Source: Fidelibacterota bacterium
GTDB taxonomy: Bacteria; Fidelibacterota; Fidelibacteria; Fidelibacterales; Fidelibacteraceae
Direction: 5' to 3'
DNA length: 6,359 nucleotides
Assembly (NCBI GenBank): GCA_029931905.1
Contig: JAOZRH010000116.1
Span: 1-6,359 of the forward strand
Below are positions 1 through 5,559 of the stretch, piece by piece. Both the position numbers and the translations under genes were made by a program. The notes under the pieces were generated by a model. That model had not been told where the DNA came from and did not search any database. It saw only the letters and a list, made by a program, of their open reading frames with translations. Numbering within the stretch: position 1 is the stretch's first letter; each line of letters opens with the position of its first letter.

Positions 1-2180
1 TTAATGATGCTATTGAACAAATTAAATTAGATGGTCATGTTGATAATGTTGAAGTACTTTCTGACGAGGAAAAAGAAATATTTGATACTTCAATATCTTC
101 TGGTAAAGGTATAATTAATTATATGGGTCATGTTAAAATGATGGCTGCAGTACAACCTTTCCTGAATGGAGCAATATCGAAATGTATCGTTGGTGATTCT
201 TTAATTACAACAACAGATGGATTTAAACAAATCAATCAATTTTATAATGGTGAACAAGAAGATTCATTTTCAGATTGTGAAATTGAAGTTGCATCTTTAA
301 CAGATAACCAAAAAACATCATCATTTTATTTTGGAGGAATTAAAGACACAATCAAAGTAAAATGCTTAGATGAAAGAATAATAGAAGGAACCCCGAATCA
401 TAAAATAATAGGTGTTAAAAGTAATAAAATTGATTGGATTAGATTAGATAATCTACAAACTGATGATTATATTGTTGTTCCATTAGGAAAAAATGTATGG
501 TCATCTAATCCATTTAAGATTGATTTTAAACAAACAAGTCAATATAGTGGTCAAAAATTTATTAATATACCACATGTAATGACAAATGATCTTGCTTGGT
601 TTTTTGGTGCATACACTGCAGATGGAAATACAACACGATCAAATTGGACTGTTACAATTACAAATAATGATATTAATATTCTAAATAGATGTAAAGATAT
701 AGTTCAAAATATTTTTGATTTTGAAGGAAAAATATCATCAGATAAACGGAATGATGTTAAAAAAATTACGTTTTCATCAAAAACTTTTGTTGAATTTTTT
801 GAATACTTAAACTTTACTGGTTTATCTGGAGATAAAGATATTCCAAGATGTATTTTAGAATCTAATAAAGAAATAATAATTAATTTCATAAATGGTTTAT
901 GGTTAGATGGATATATCGCTAAAAAATCAAAACGAGTAGCTATTTGTCTTAAAACACAAAAAATTATTAATAAACTTCAAATTATTTTAAATAATTTTGG
1001 TTTTATTTGTAACATTTCAGCAAAATACAATAAAGAATACCAAACTAATTATTATGATTTGTATATAGGAAAAGATCAATTAGATAAGTTTAATAATATT
1101 TTTACTATTGAAGATAGAAAACAAAAAGCCATCGAAGAAGTTATTGAAGAATCAAAAAATCTAACATCAAATAATCCATGGAGTATTATTCCATTTGGAT
1201 TAAATCGTACTAAACAATTAATTAAAAGTGCAAATAAAAGATATGATTCTAGATTTAGAACTATTTTTAATGATAATCCTAAAAATTTAACACGTCAAAT
1301 GGCTCAAAAAGTATATGACGAATTTAAACCTAAATTTTTAAAACCAATATTTGAAGAGAATCTACACTTTATAAAAGTAAAAGAAATTACAAAAAGTAAA
1401 AATAAAGTATATGATTTTTATGTACCAGAGAATAACACATTCATTGCAAATGGTATATTTAATCACAACACAATCAACCTGGAGAACGATGCAACAGTTC
1501 AAGATATATTTAATTTATACATGAATTCATGGAAAATGGGATTAAAAGGTATTGCTATATATCGTGATGGTAGTAAAAATTTTCAACCATTAAGTTCTAA
1601 AAAGAAAAAAACAAAAAATATTACTGAACCTATAATTACTTATGAAAATCGTAAAAAGATGCCAGTTGATCGTGAAGCAAAAATACATAAATTTTCAATA
1701 AACAATTCAACCAAAGGATACATTACAAGTGGATTATATGATGATGGAGGTTTGGGTGAATTATTCATTAATATATCAAGACAAGGTAGTACATTAAGTG
1801 GTTTAATGGATTCATTAGCTACTTTAACAAGTATGGCACTTCAGTATCATGTACCATTAAAAGATATTGTTAGTAAATTAATGCATCAAAAATTTGAACC
1901 AAAAGGATTTACTAAAAATCCACAAATACGTACAACTAGTTCATTAGTTGATTATATTTATAGATATTTAGGTTTAAAATTTTTATCAAAAAAAGAACAG
2001 ATTGAAATTGGTTTAATTCAAGCAACAGATGACGTTGAAGAAAATATACAACCAACTACAGAATATAAACATGTAAGTTTAACTGCAGATCCATGTCCAA
2101 ACTGTGGCTCATTAATGCGAACATTAGGTAGTTGTAGTTTTTGTAATAATTGTAATTTTAATAGTGGTGCGTGTGGTTAA
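1..2180 (+). CDS. nrdJ: Class II (adenosylcobalamin-dependent) ribonucleotide reductase, 3' part, intein-interrupted
   Basis: The product reduces ribonucleotides to deoxyribonucleotides with a B12-derived radical in the cytoplasm. The gene is partial at its 5' end: the first full codon is at 3 and no stop occurs before the ATG at 123, while the upstream codons already read as NrdJ (DNVEVLSDEEKEIFD, then NYMGHVKMMAAVQPF). The N-extein in the window is 60 residues (3-182), the intein occupies 183-1469, and the C-extein is 236 residues (1470-2180). Class II hallmarks in the C-extein are IAIYRDGSK, the GLYDDGGLGELF and QGSTLSGLMDSLAT blocks, FEPKGFTKNPQI, and a C-terminal cysteine-rich tail (CPNCG, then CSFCNNCNFNSGACG) resembling the family's CxxC / CxxCxxCG redox or zinc tail. 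Splicing would restore GAISK-TINLENDAT, which matches the usual GAISKTVN. A Lys-rich linker follows the YRDGSK block. A terminator-like hairpin lies just downstream. Identity is very secure; the gene's true start lies outside the window. Confidence 0.95.
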   Translation, partial: NDAIEQIKLDGHVDNVEVLSDEEKEIFDTSISSGKGIINYMGHVKMMAAVQPFLNGAISKCIVGDSLITTTDGFKQINQFYNGEQEDSFSDCEIEVASLTDNQKTSSFYFGGIKDTIKVKCLDERIIEGTPNHKIIGVKSNKIDWIRLDNLQTDDYIVVPLGKNVWSSNPFKIDFKQTSQYSGQKFINIPHVMTNDLAWFFGAYTADGNTTRSNWTVTITNNDINILNRCKDIVQNIFDFEGKISSDKRNDVKKITFSSKTFVEFFEYLNFTGLSGDKDIPRCILESNKEIIINFINGLWLDGYIAKKSKRVAICLKTQKIINKLQIILNNFGFICNISAKYNKEYQTNYYDLYIGKDQLDKFNNIFTIEDRKQKAIEEVIEESKNLTSNNPWSIIPFGLNRTKQLIKSANKRYDSRFRTIFNDNPKNLTRQMAQKVYDEFKPKFLKPIFEENLHFIKVKEITKSKNKVYDFYVPENNTFIANGIFNHNTINLENDATVQDIFNLYMNSWKMGLKGIAIYRDGSKNFQPLSSKKKKTKNITEPIITYENRKKMPVDREAKIHKFSINNSTKGYITSGLYDDGGLGELFINISRQGSTLSGLMDSLATLTSMALQYHVPLKDIVSKLMHQKFEPKGFTKNPQIRTTSSLVDYIYRYLGLKFLSKKEQIEIGLIQATDDVEENIQPTTEYKHVSLTADPCPNCGSLMRTLGSCSFCNNCNFNSGACG
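183..1469 (+). mobile_element. Intein with LAGLIDADG homing endonuclease inserted in NrdJ
   Basis: This is an in-frame 429-residue protein-splicing element. It starts with Cys1 (block A, CIVGDSLITTTDGF) and ends with His428-Asn429 before Thr+1 of the extein, so it is a canonical Cys1/His-Asn/Thr+1 intein. Block B is GTPNH (Thr70, His73). Two LAGLIDADG motifs are visible: LAWFFGAYTADGN at about intein residues 137-149 (Asp147) and FINGLWLDGYI at about 235-245 (Asp242). Both catalytic acidic residues are kept. About 160 residues separate the second motif from block F (VYDFYVPENNTFIANG, about 409-424); this stretch contains a basic segment that may contact DNA. Block G is FNHN. By family knowledge, the element excises itself from the precursor and its endonuclease cuts intein-free nrdJ alleles to drive homing. 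No frameshift or stop is present, so both activities look intact. Boundaries are precise because removal restores the conserved GAISKT sequence. Confidence 0.95.
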
Positions 2181-2190
2181 GTAATATTAT

Positions 2191-2242
2191 ATATTGTAAC
2201 GGCAAGATTCAAAAATGATTTTGCCGTTACAATATTATTTTT
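2191..2242 (+). terminator. Intrinsic terminator-like hairpin after nrdJ
   Basis: A perfect 15-bp inverted repeat (ATATTGTAACGGCAA at 2191-2205, its complement at 2221-2235) encloses a 15-nt loop whose ends could add four more pairs, two of them G-U. It is followed by TATTTTT. The GC-containing core (AACGGC / GCCGTT) stands out in this AT-rich window. It begins 10 bases after the nrdJ stop. The T tract runs directly into the AGGAG of the next gene, so there is no space for a promoter between terminator and downstream start. It may therefore be a partial terminator, an mRNA-stabilising 3' hairpin, or a processing site rather than a complete stop. Confidence 0.8.
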
Positions 2243-2247
2243 AGGAG
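2243..2247 (+). promoter_or_regulatory. Ribosome binding site of the kinase-like gene
   Basis: AGGAG lies 5 bases before the ATG at 2253 and abuts the T tract of the preceding hairpin. It supports that start codon. A stem formed just upstream could influence access of ribosomes to it. Confidence 0.75.
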
Positions 2248-2252
2248 TTTCA

Positions 2253-2765
2253 ATGAGTAAAATTATCATTATAAATGGTTCTGGAGGCTGTGGAAAAGAT
2301 CAATTTATTGAATTTTTTAAACATAAAAAAATAATTGTATATAATATATCAACTATTGATAAAGTTAAAAAAATAGCTAAATTAATGGGTTGGAATGGTG
2401 AGAAAGATGAAACATCACGTAAATTTTTATCAGATTTAAAATCTCTTTGGATAAATTTTAATAGTTATATATTTGATGACATTATTAATTTTTGTGATTC
2501 AAAAATTAATAGTAAGCAAACATTTATCTTCATTCATTGTCGTGAACCAGAGGAAATAAAAAAATTTAAAAAATATTTTAAAAATAAATGTATTACATTA
2601 TTAATTAAACGTCCTGAATTTATATTATATTCAAATTCATCTGATAGAAATGTAGATAAATATGAGTACGATAAAATATTATTTAATAATAAAAGTTTAA
2701 AACATTTAAAAAAATTAGCAAATAATTTTCGTATTCAATTAATAGGAGGTAATATATGTGGTTAG
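2253..2765 (+). CDS. P-loop kinase, deoxynucleoside/nucleoside monophosphate kinase-like
   Basis: This 170-residue P-loop NTPase probably transfers phosphate from ATP to (d)NMPs, acting next to ribonucleotide reductase in phage dNTP supply. The Walker A motif is GSGGCGKD at residues 9-16; Asp after the Lys, rather than Ser/Thr, is typical of phage dNMP kinases such as that of T4 (GKDT). A family-typical block follows: STIDKVK (33-39) and GWNGEKDETSRKFLSDLK (46-63), which probably forms part of the nucleotide-binding region. REPEE (97-101) provides an Arg often involved in phosphate or substrate contact, and SSDRNVDKYEYDKILFNN (129-146) matches the usual C-terminal block of phage kinases. The ATG is supported by AGGAG 5 bases upstream. 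The gene lies downstream of nrdJ and overlaps the next gene by 10 bases. Kinase fold is confident; the exact substrate is inferred, and other small-molecule kinases of this fold are possible. Confidence 0.8.
   Translation: MSKIIIINGSGGCGKDQFIEFFKHKKIIVYNISTIDKVKKIAKLMGWNGEKDETSRKFLSDLKSLWINFNSYIFDDIINFCDSKINSKQTFIFIHCREPEEIKKFKKYFKNKCITLLIKRPEFILYSNSSDRNVDKYEYDKILFNNKSLKHLKKLANNFRIQLIGGNICG
2744..2749 (+). promoter_or_regulatory. Ribosome binding site inside the kinase-like gene
   Basis: A full AGGAGG lies within the 3' end of the kinase-like gene, 6 bases before the ATG at 2756. It fixes that ATG as the start of the next gene and supports the 10-base overlap between the two reading frames. 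Confidence 0.8.
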
Positions 2766-3055
2766 ATATAGTTATACCTGATAATTTATATGATATAGAT
2801 TTAGTAGAATTAAAAAAAAATTATATAATTAAATATGATAAATGTGAAAATATAACAAATATTATCGATGTTTGTAATTCACTATACATTGAAATGATAA
2901 GATTATATGCAGATCAATTATTAAGTAATAGACAATATCAAATTTTAAAACAAAATTTACAAAATTATGCAGTTGATTTAGAACAGGCTGCAATACTTTA
3001 TTTTCAAATTAAACAACGACAAAAAAAATATTCACATAGTTTCTTAAGGAGCTAA
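2756..3055 (+). CDS. Hypothetical protein, 99 residues
   Basis: I do not recognise this protein. It has no signal peptide, no membrane segment and no cysteine motif (only two Cys, about residues 30 and 40). The N-terminal third is hydrophobic and acidic (WLDIVIPDNLYDIDLVELKK). From about residue 37 to the end it looks mostly helical and rich in Leu, Gln and Tyr, finishing in a basic tail (QIKQRQKKYSHSFLRS). It is a real gene by context: a strong AGGAGG precedes it, it overlaps the kinase-like gene by 10 bases, and only one base separates its stop from the start of the RNA polymerase gene, whose ribosome binding site lies in its last codons. That implies translational coupling on both sides. 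It could be an accessory factor for either neighbour, but nothing in the sequence decides that. Confidence 0.75.
   Translation: MWLDIVIPDNLYDIDLVELKKNYIIKYDKCENITNIIDVCNSLYIEMIRLYADQLLSNRQYQILKQNLQNYAVDLEQAAILYFQIKQRQKKYSHSFLRS
3046..3051 (+). promoter_or_regulatory. Ribosome binding site of the RNA polymerase beta' gene
   Basis: AAGGAG lies within the last codons of the upstream gene, 5 bases before the ATG at 3057. It supports this start, which sits one base after the upstream stop, and so coupled translation. Confidence 0.75.
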
Positions 3056-3056
3056 A

Positions 3057-4817
3057 ATGATTGAAGTTGAAGATATTTACAAACGTTTAAAAAATGGTCA
3101 AGAATTAACTAAAAAAATTTCATATACACATAAATTTAAAACAAATAATAAAGCGAAACAAATGTCACTTGGACGAGTTTGGTTAAATACATTATTACCA
3201 GATGATTATCCATTGGTTAATGAAATTGTCAATAAAAAAAAATTAGATGATTTAATTAATGAAATATTTAAAAAATATGATACAGAACGATCAACTAAAA
3301 TAATTACAAAACTTCAACAAGAAGCATTTAAATTAGCAACAATTTCACCAAGTACATTTAGTATAGATTCATTTATTATTCCTAAAGAATTAGAAGAAAA
3401 AAAAGAGAAATTAAAAAATCTTAAAAAAGATATTACATTTCAAGAATATCAAGTTGCCGTTCAGAAAGTAGCAGATGAGTTTACTGATTATATTAAAACT
3501 CAAGGTTATACATTAGATAATATTTTAAATAGTGGGATAAAAGGAAGTGCATTAACTGATTGGAAAACTGTTATGATTGCAAAAGGTTATATGACAGATA
3601 TGGAAGGTAATATTTCCGGTCCAGTTAATTATGGTTCATCAGAAGGTTATAGTGGACATGAATATTATAATGCTGCGGCGGAAGCTCGACGAGGATTTTA
3701 TTTTAAATCAACTGCTGTTCAAAAACCTGGATACTTAGCTCGAAAAATTATAACAGCATCAGCAAATATTAAGTTAATTAAAAATGATTGTAAATCTAAA
3801 AAATATTATGAATTAAAAGTAAATAAAGAAAATGCTAAATTATTAATTGGACGATATTTTTTAGATGGTAAAGATATTGTTGAGATAAAAACTATTGATC
3901 AAATAATTAATAAAACAATTAAATTACGTAGTCCATTATATTGTAAATCAAAAGATGGAATATGTAAAATTTGTTATGGTAAATTAGCTGATAAACTTAA
4001 TAGTGATAATATTGGTATAATTGCAGGTGGAGCAATTAATACAGTTGTTGTTAATGCTTGTATGAAGTTAAGACATTCAACATCTCAAGTTAATATTATT
4101 ATGGTTGATTTTATTAAAACAATAAAAGAATCAAAAATAAATTATAAAGATTTAAATATTCTTTTAAATATTCAAAAAAATAAAATAATTGCAAAAGAAG
4201 ATTGTCAAATAGTTATTGATAAAAAAGAATACAATGATACAACAATAATGAATCTCAATGATAAATATATATTACCAGGATTAATTGATATTAATTTTGG
4301 TAAAGGTAAAAATCTTATGACAGTTACTTTACCATTTAATTTCAAAATAAATTTAATTAAACCAAAAGAAATAAATATTCAAGGTAAAATAATAACATTG
4401 AATTATAGTAATGGTGAAACAATTATTGAGAAAAAAGAATATGTTAAAGATCAAGATCCAGCTATTGTAGAACGATTATTTGAAGGACAATTGAAGTTTA
4501 TAAAAAATCCAGAAGTATTAATTGATTTAATGAGAGATGAATTACCTAGTATTGATTTAATTCATTTAGAATTAATTGTAAGTAATATGTTTCGTAATAG
4601 TGATGATTTGACAGTTCCATGTCGATTAAGCAATTATAAAAATCCATCTATTATTGGTCAAAAAAGATTACCTTTTGAAAGTGGAAGTTGGTTAAATGCA
4701 TTAGCATTTGAAAATATAAATAAAGCTGTTGAAAATGGTTTAATTCGTAATGAAGATGCTGAAATGAATCCATTAGAAAAAATAATAATGGAAGAATCAC
4801 AAAGCGCAAAAATATAA
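3057..4817 (+). CDS. Phage multisubunit RNA polymerase, beta' subunit C-terminal half
   Basis: This 586-residue protein corresponds to the C-terminal half of bacterial RpoC, part of the DNA-dependent RNA polymerase core. Colinear landmarks are: SLGRVWLNTLLPDDYPL (37-53; RpoC TVGR...N..LPEGLP), FSIDSFIIPKE (101-111; GIDDMVIPEK), NSGIKGS (158-164; the SGARGS motif), the bridge helix (about 200-236, ending PGYLARKI, like SGYLTRRL), a four-cysteine zinc site (C245, C296, C303, C306; NDC and CKSKDGICKICYG), the first trigger helix (about 319-344) and the C-terminal block NPSIIGQKRLPFESGSWLNALAF (529-551; LLGITKASL...SFLSAASF). The NADFDGD catalytic loop belongs to the N-terminal half and is absent, so a separate gene must encode it. 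This split is known in phiKZ- and AR9-like jumbo phages. About 120 residues (345-465) after the trigger helix are poorly matched. Whether this belongs to the virion or non-virion enzyme cannot be told. Confidence 0.92.
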   Translation: MIEVEDIYKRLKNGQELTKKISYTHKFKTNNKAKQMSLGRVWLNTLLPDDYPLVNEIVNKKKLDDLINEIFKKYDTERSTKIITKLQQEAFKLATISPSTFSIDSFIIPKELEEKKEKLKNLKKDITFQEYQVAVQKVADEFTDYIKTQGYTLDNILNSGIKGSALTDWKTVMIAKGYMTDMEGNISGPVNYGSSEGYSGHEYYNAAAEARRGFYFKSTAVQKPGYLARKIITASANIKLIKNDCKSKKYYELKVNKENAKLLIGRYFLDGKDIVEIKTIDQIINKTIKLRSPLYCKSKDGICKICYGKLADKLNSDNIGIIAGGAINTVVVNACMKLRHSTSQVNIIMVDFIKTIKESKINYKDLNILLNIQKNKIIAKEDCQIVIDKKEYNDTTIMNLNDKYILPGLIDINFGKGKNLMTVTLPFNFKINLIKPKEINIQGKIITLNYSNGETIIEKKEYVKDQDPAIVERLFEGQLKFIKNPEVLIDLMRDELPSIDLIHLELIVSNMFRNSDDLTVPCRLSNYKNPSIIGQKRLPFESGSWLNALAFENINKAVENGLIRNEDAEMNPLEKIIMEESQSAKI

Positions 4818-4823
4818 TATAAT

Positions 4824-4829
4824 AGGAGG
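4824..4829 (+). promoter_or_regulatory. Ribosome binding site of the transporter gene
   Basis: AGGAGG lies 4 bases before the ATG at 4834, in the 16-base gap after the RNA polymerase gene. It supports the start; no terminator or promoter fits in the gap, so the two genes are probably co-transcribed. Confidence 0.75.
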
Positions 4830-4833
4830 CATA

Positions 4834-5322
4834 ATGTCTAGTTTAATCAATAATAAGTTTTTTTGGCCAATACTATATCTTTCTTCAATTCTCTTAGCAA
4901 ATTATTTTGTTATTGCTTTTGGAATTGTTAAATTTGCAGGTCTAACATTTCCAGCAGGAGTTATTTTTGTTGGTCTAACATTTTCTTTTCGTGATTTTGT
5001 TCAACGAAAATGGGGAGATTGGGCTTGTTGGATATGGATGATAGCAGCTACAATTATAACATTTTTTTTAAATCAACAAATAGCAATAGCATCTGTTACA
5101 GCTTTTATTGTTAGTGAAACAGTTGATTGGGCATGTTTTAAATTTTTAAAATTTAATTTAAAGAAAAGAATTTATATATCGAATTTATTTTCATGTCCAT
5201 TAGATTCAATGATTTTTGTAACAATAGCATTTGGATGGTATTGGCCAGCTATTTGGGGACAAGCATTAATTAAATATTTATCTGGTTTACTTGTTTTACC
5301 ATTTATAAAAGTGAAAAATTAA
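4834..5322 (+). CDS. VUT family (YhhQ/DUF165-like) membrane transporter, putative preQ0/preQ1 uptake
   Basis: This is a 162-residue integral membrane protein with about five or six hydrophobic segments (roughly residues 10-30, 36-52, 64-79, 82-104, 122-135 and 137-157). Family-typical motifs are the PAGVIFVGLTFSFRDFVQRKWG region (40-61, with RD..Q...G), SVTAFIVSETVD (87-98, with the charged SE..D pair inside a membrane helix) and SNLFSCPLDSMIF (116-128, with the SN...S..DS pattern). In bacteria the best-studied member, YhhQ, imports the queuosine precursors preQ0 and preQ1. Phage copies have been linked to 7-deazaguanine modification of DNA or tRNA. It is slightly shorter than bacterial members (often over 200 residues) but appears complete. 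It lies 16 bases after the RNA polymerase gene and is probably co-transcribed with it. Family membership is good; the substrate is inferred, and no queuosine-pathway gene is in this window. Confidence 0.8.
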   Translation: MSSLINNKFFWPILYLSSILLANYFVIAFGIVKFAGLTFPAGVIFVGLTFSFRDFVQRKWGDWACWIWMIAATIITFFLNQQIAIASVTAFIVSETVDWACFKFLKFNLKKRIYISNLFSCPLDSMIFVTIAFGWYWPAIWGQALIKYLSGLLVLPFIKVKN

Positions 5323-5406
5323 ATGTTTAAATTATTTTGAAAATTATTAGAAAACTTAATTATTATTGTTACACTTATTATTAGTTTTATTACTTTTGAT
5401 AATTAT

Positions 5407-5429
5407 TTTATAATTTAATTAATTATAAA
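5407..5429. repeat. AT-only inverted repeat
   Basis: A 9-bp perfect inverted repeat (TTTATAATT and AATTATAAA) surrounds a 5-base spacer. It contains a consensus-like TATAAT at 5409-5414, but no good -35 box lies at the proper distance (TTTATT at about 5386-5391). No T tract follows, so it is not a normal terminator. In such AT-rich DNA a repeat of this size can occur by chance; a protein-binding site or promoter element is possible. Confidence 0.35.
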
Positions 5430-5541
5430 GAATTAGCTAAAAATATCAAAGACAGTTAAGTTAACTACCTAGCATAGAGTATCAGGAATTTTAAAGATGA
5501 TTAAAGAAAAGATATGAAAAATTATAAATAATAATTAATGT

Positions 5542-5546
5542 GGAGA
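5542..5546 (+). promoter_or_regulatory. Ribosome binding site with long spacing before the nuclease-like gene
   Basis: GGAGA is the only Shine-Dalgarno-like sequence before the ATG at 5560, but the spacing is 13 bases, longer than at the other genes here (4-6 bases for most). No ATG, GTG or TTG occurs in frame between it and 5560, and an in-frame TAA lies at 5536-5538. Start at 5560 is therefore the best choice, perhaps with weak initiation. Confidence 0.5.
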
Positions 5547-5559
5547 TAATATTTTAATA

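Larger units (their letters stand above)
5323..5559 (+). other. 237-base intergenic region without a convincing gene
   Basis: This is the only long gap in the window. Directly after the transporter stop is ATG plus four codons and TGA (5323-5340); reading past that TGA gives a further 25 hydrophobic codons to TAA at 5416-5418. An AT-only hairpin lies at 5407-5429 and overlaps TATAAT at 5409-5414. A short palindrome, AGTTAAgTTAACT, is at 5454-5466. The section 5450-5500 is slightly richer in G+C and has stops in the frames I read. I see no tRNA cloverleaf, no intron core and no terminator with a GC stem. It most likely carries regulatory sequence for the genes that start at 5560. Confidence 0.5.

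Noticed and set aside
123..125. ATG as the start of the ribonucleotide reductase gene
   Set aside because: The frame is open to base 3, and the residues before it already match NrdJ, so this Met is internal.
704..889. 61-codon frame on the minus strand
   Set aside because: It lies wholly antisense inside the intein endonuclease region, has no ribosome binding site and looks like a shadow of the + strand coding sequence.
2763..2765. TAG recoding as in some gut megaphages
   Set aside because: The kinase-like gene ends at this TAG, and reading on meets several more TAG codons and then TAA, while a good new gene starts in another frame.
2812..3242. Runs of nine A at 2812-2820 and 3234-3242 as transcriptional slippage sites
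   Set aside because: They are ordinary Lys/Asn codons in a very A-rich genome, and neither reading frame needs a shift.
5337..5366. TTGAAA-N18-TATTAT as a promoter
   Set aside because: Such matches are frequent by chance at this base composition, and the phage probably uses its own polymerase with different promoters.
5323..5418. TGA read as Trp throughout the genome (alternative genetic code)
   Set aside because: The nuclease-like gene ends in a normal TGA within an ATGA overlap, and the genes use TGG for Trp, so a general recoding is not supported.
5430..5520. Possible tRNA gene in the gap
   Set aside because: I find no T-loop consensus (GGTTCRANYCC) and no pairing acceptor stem at tRNA distance.
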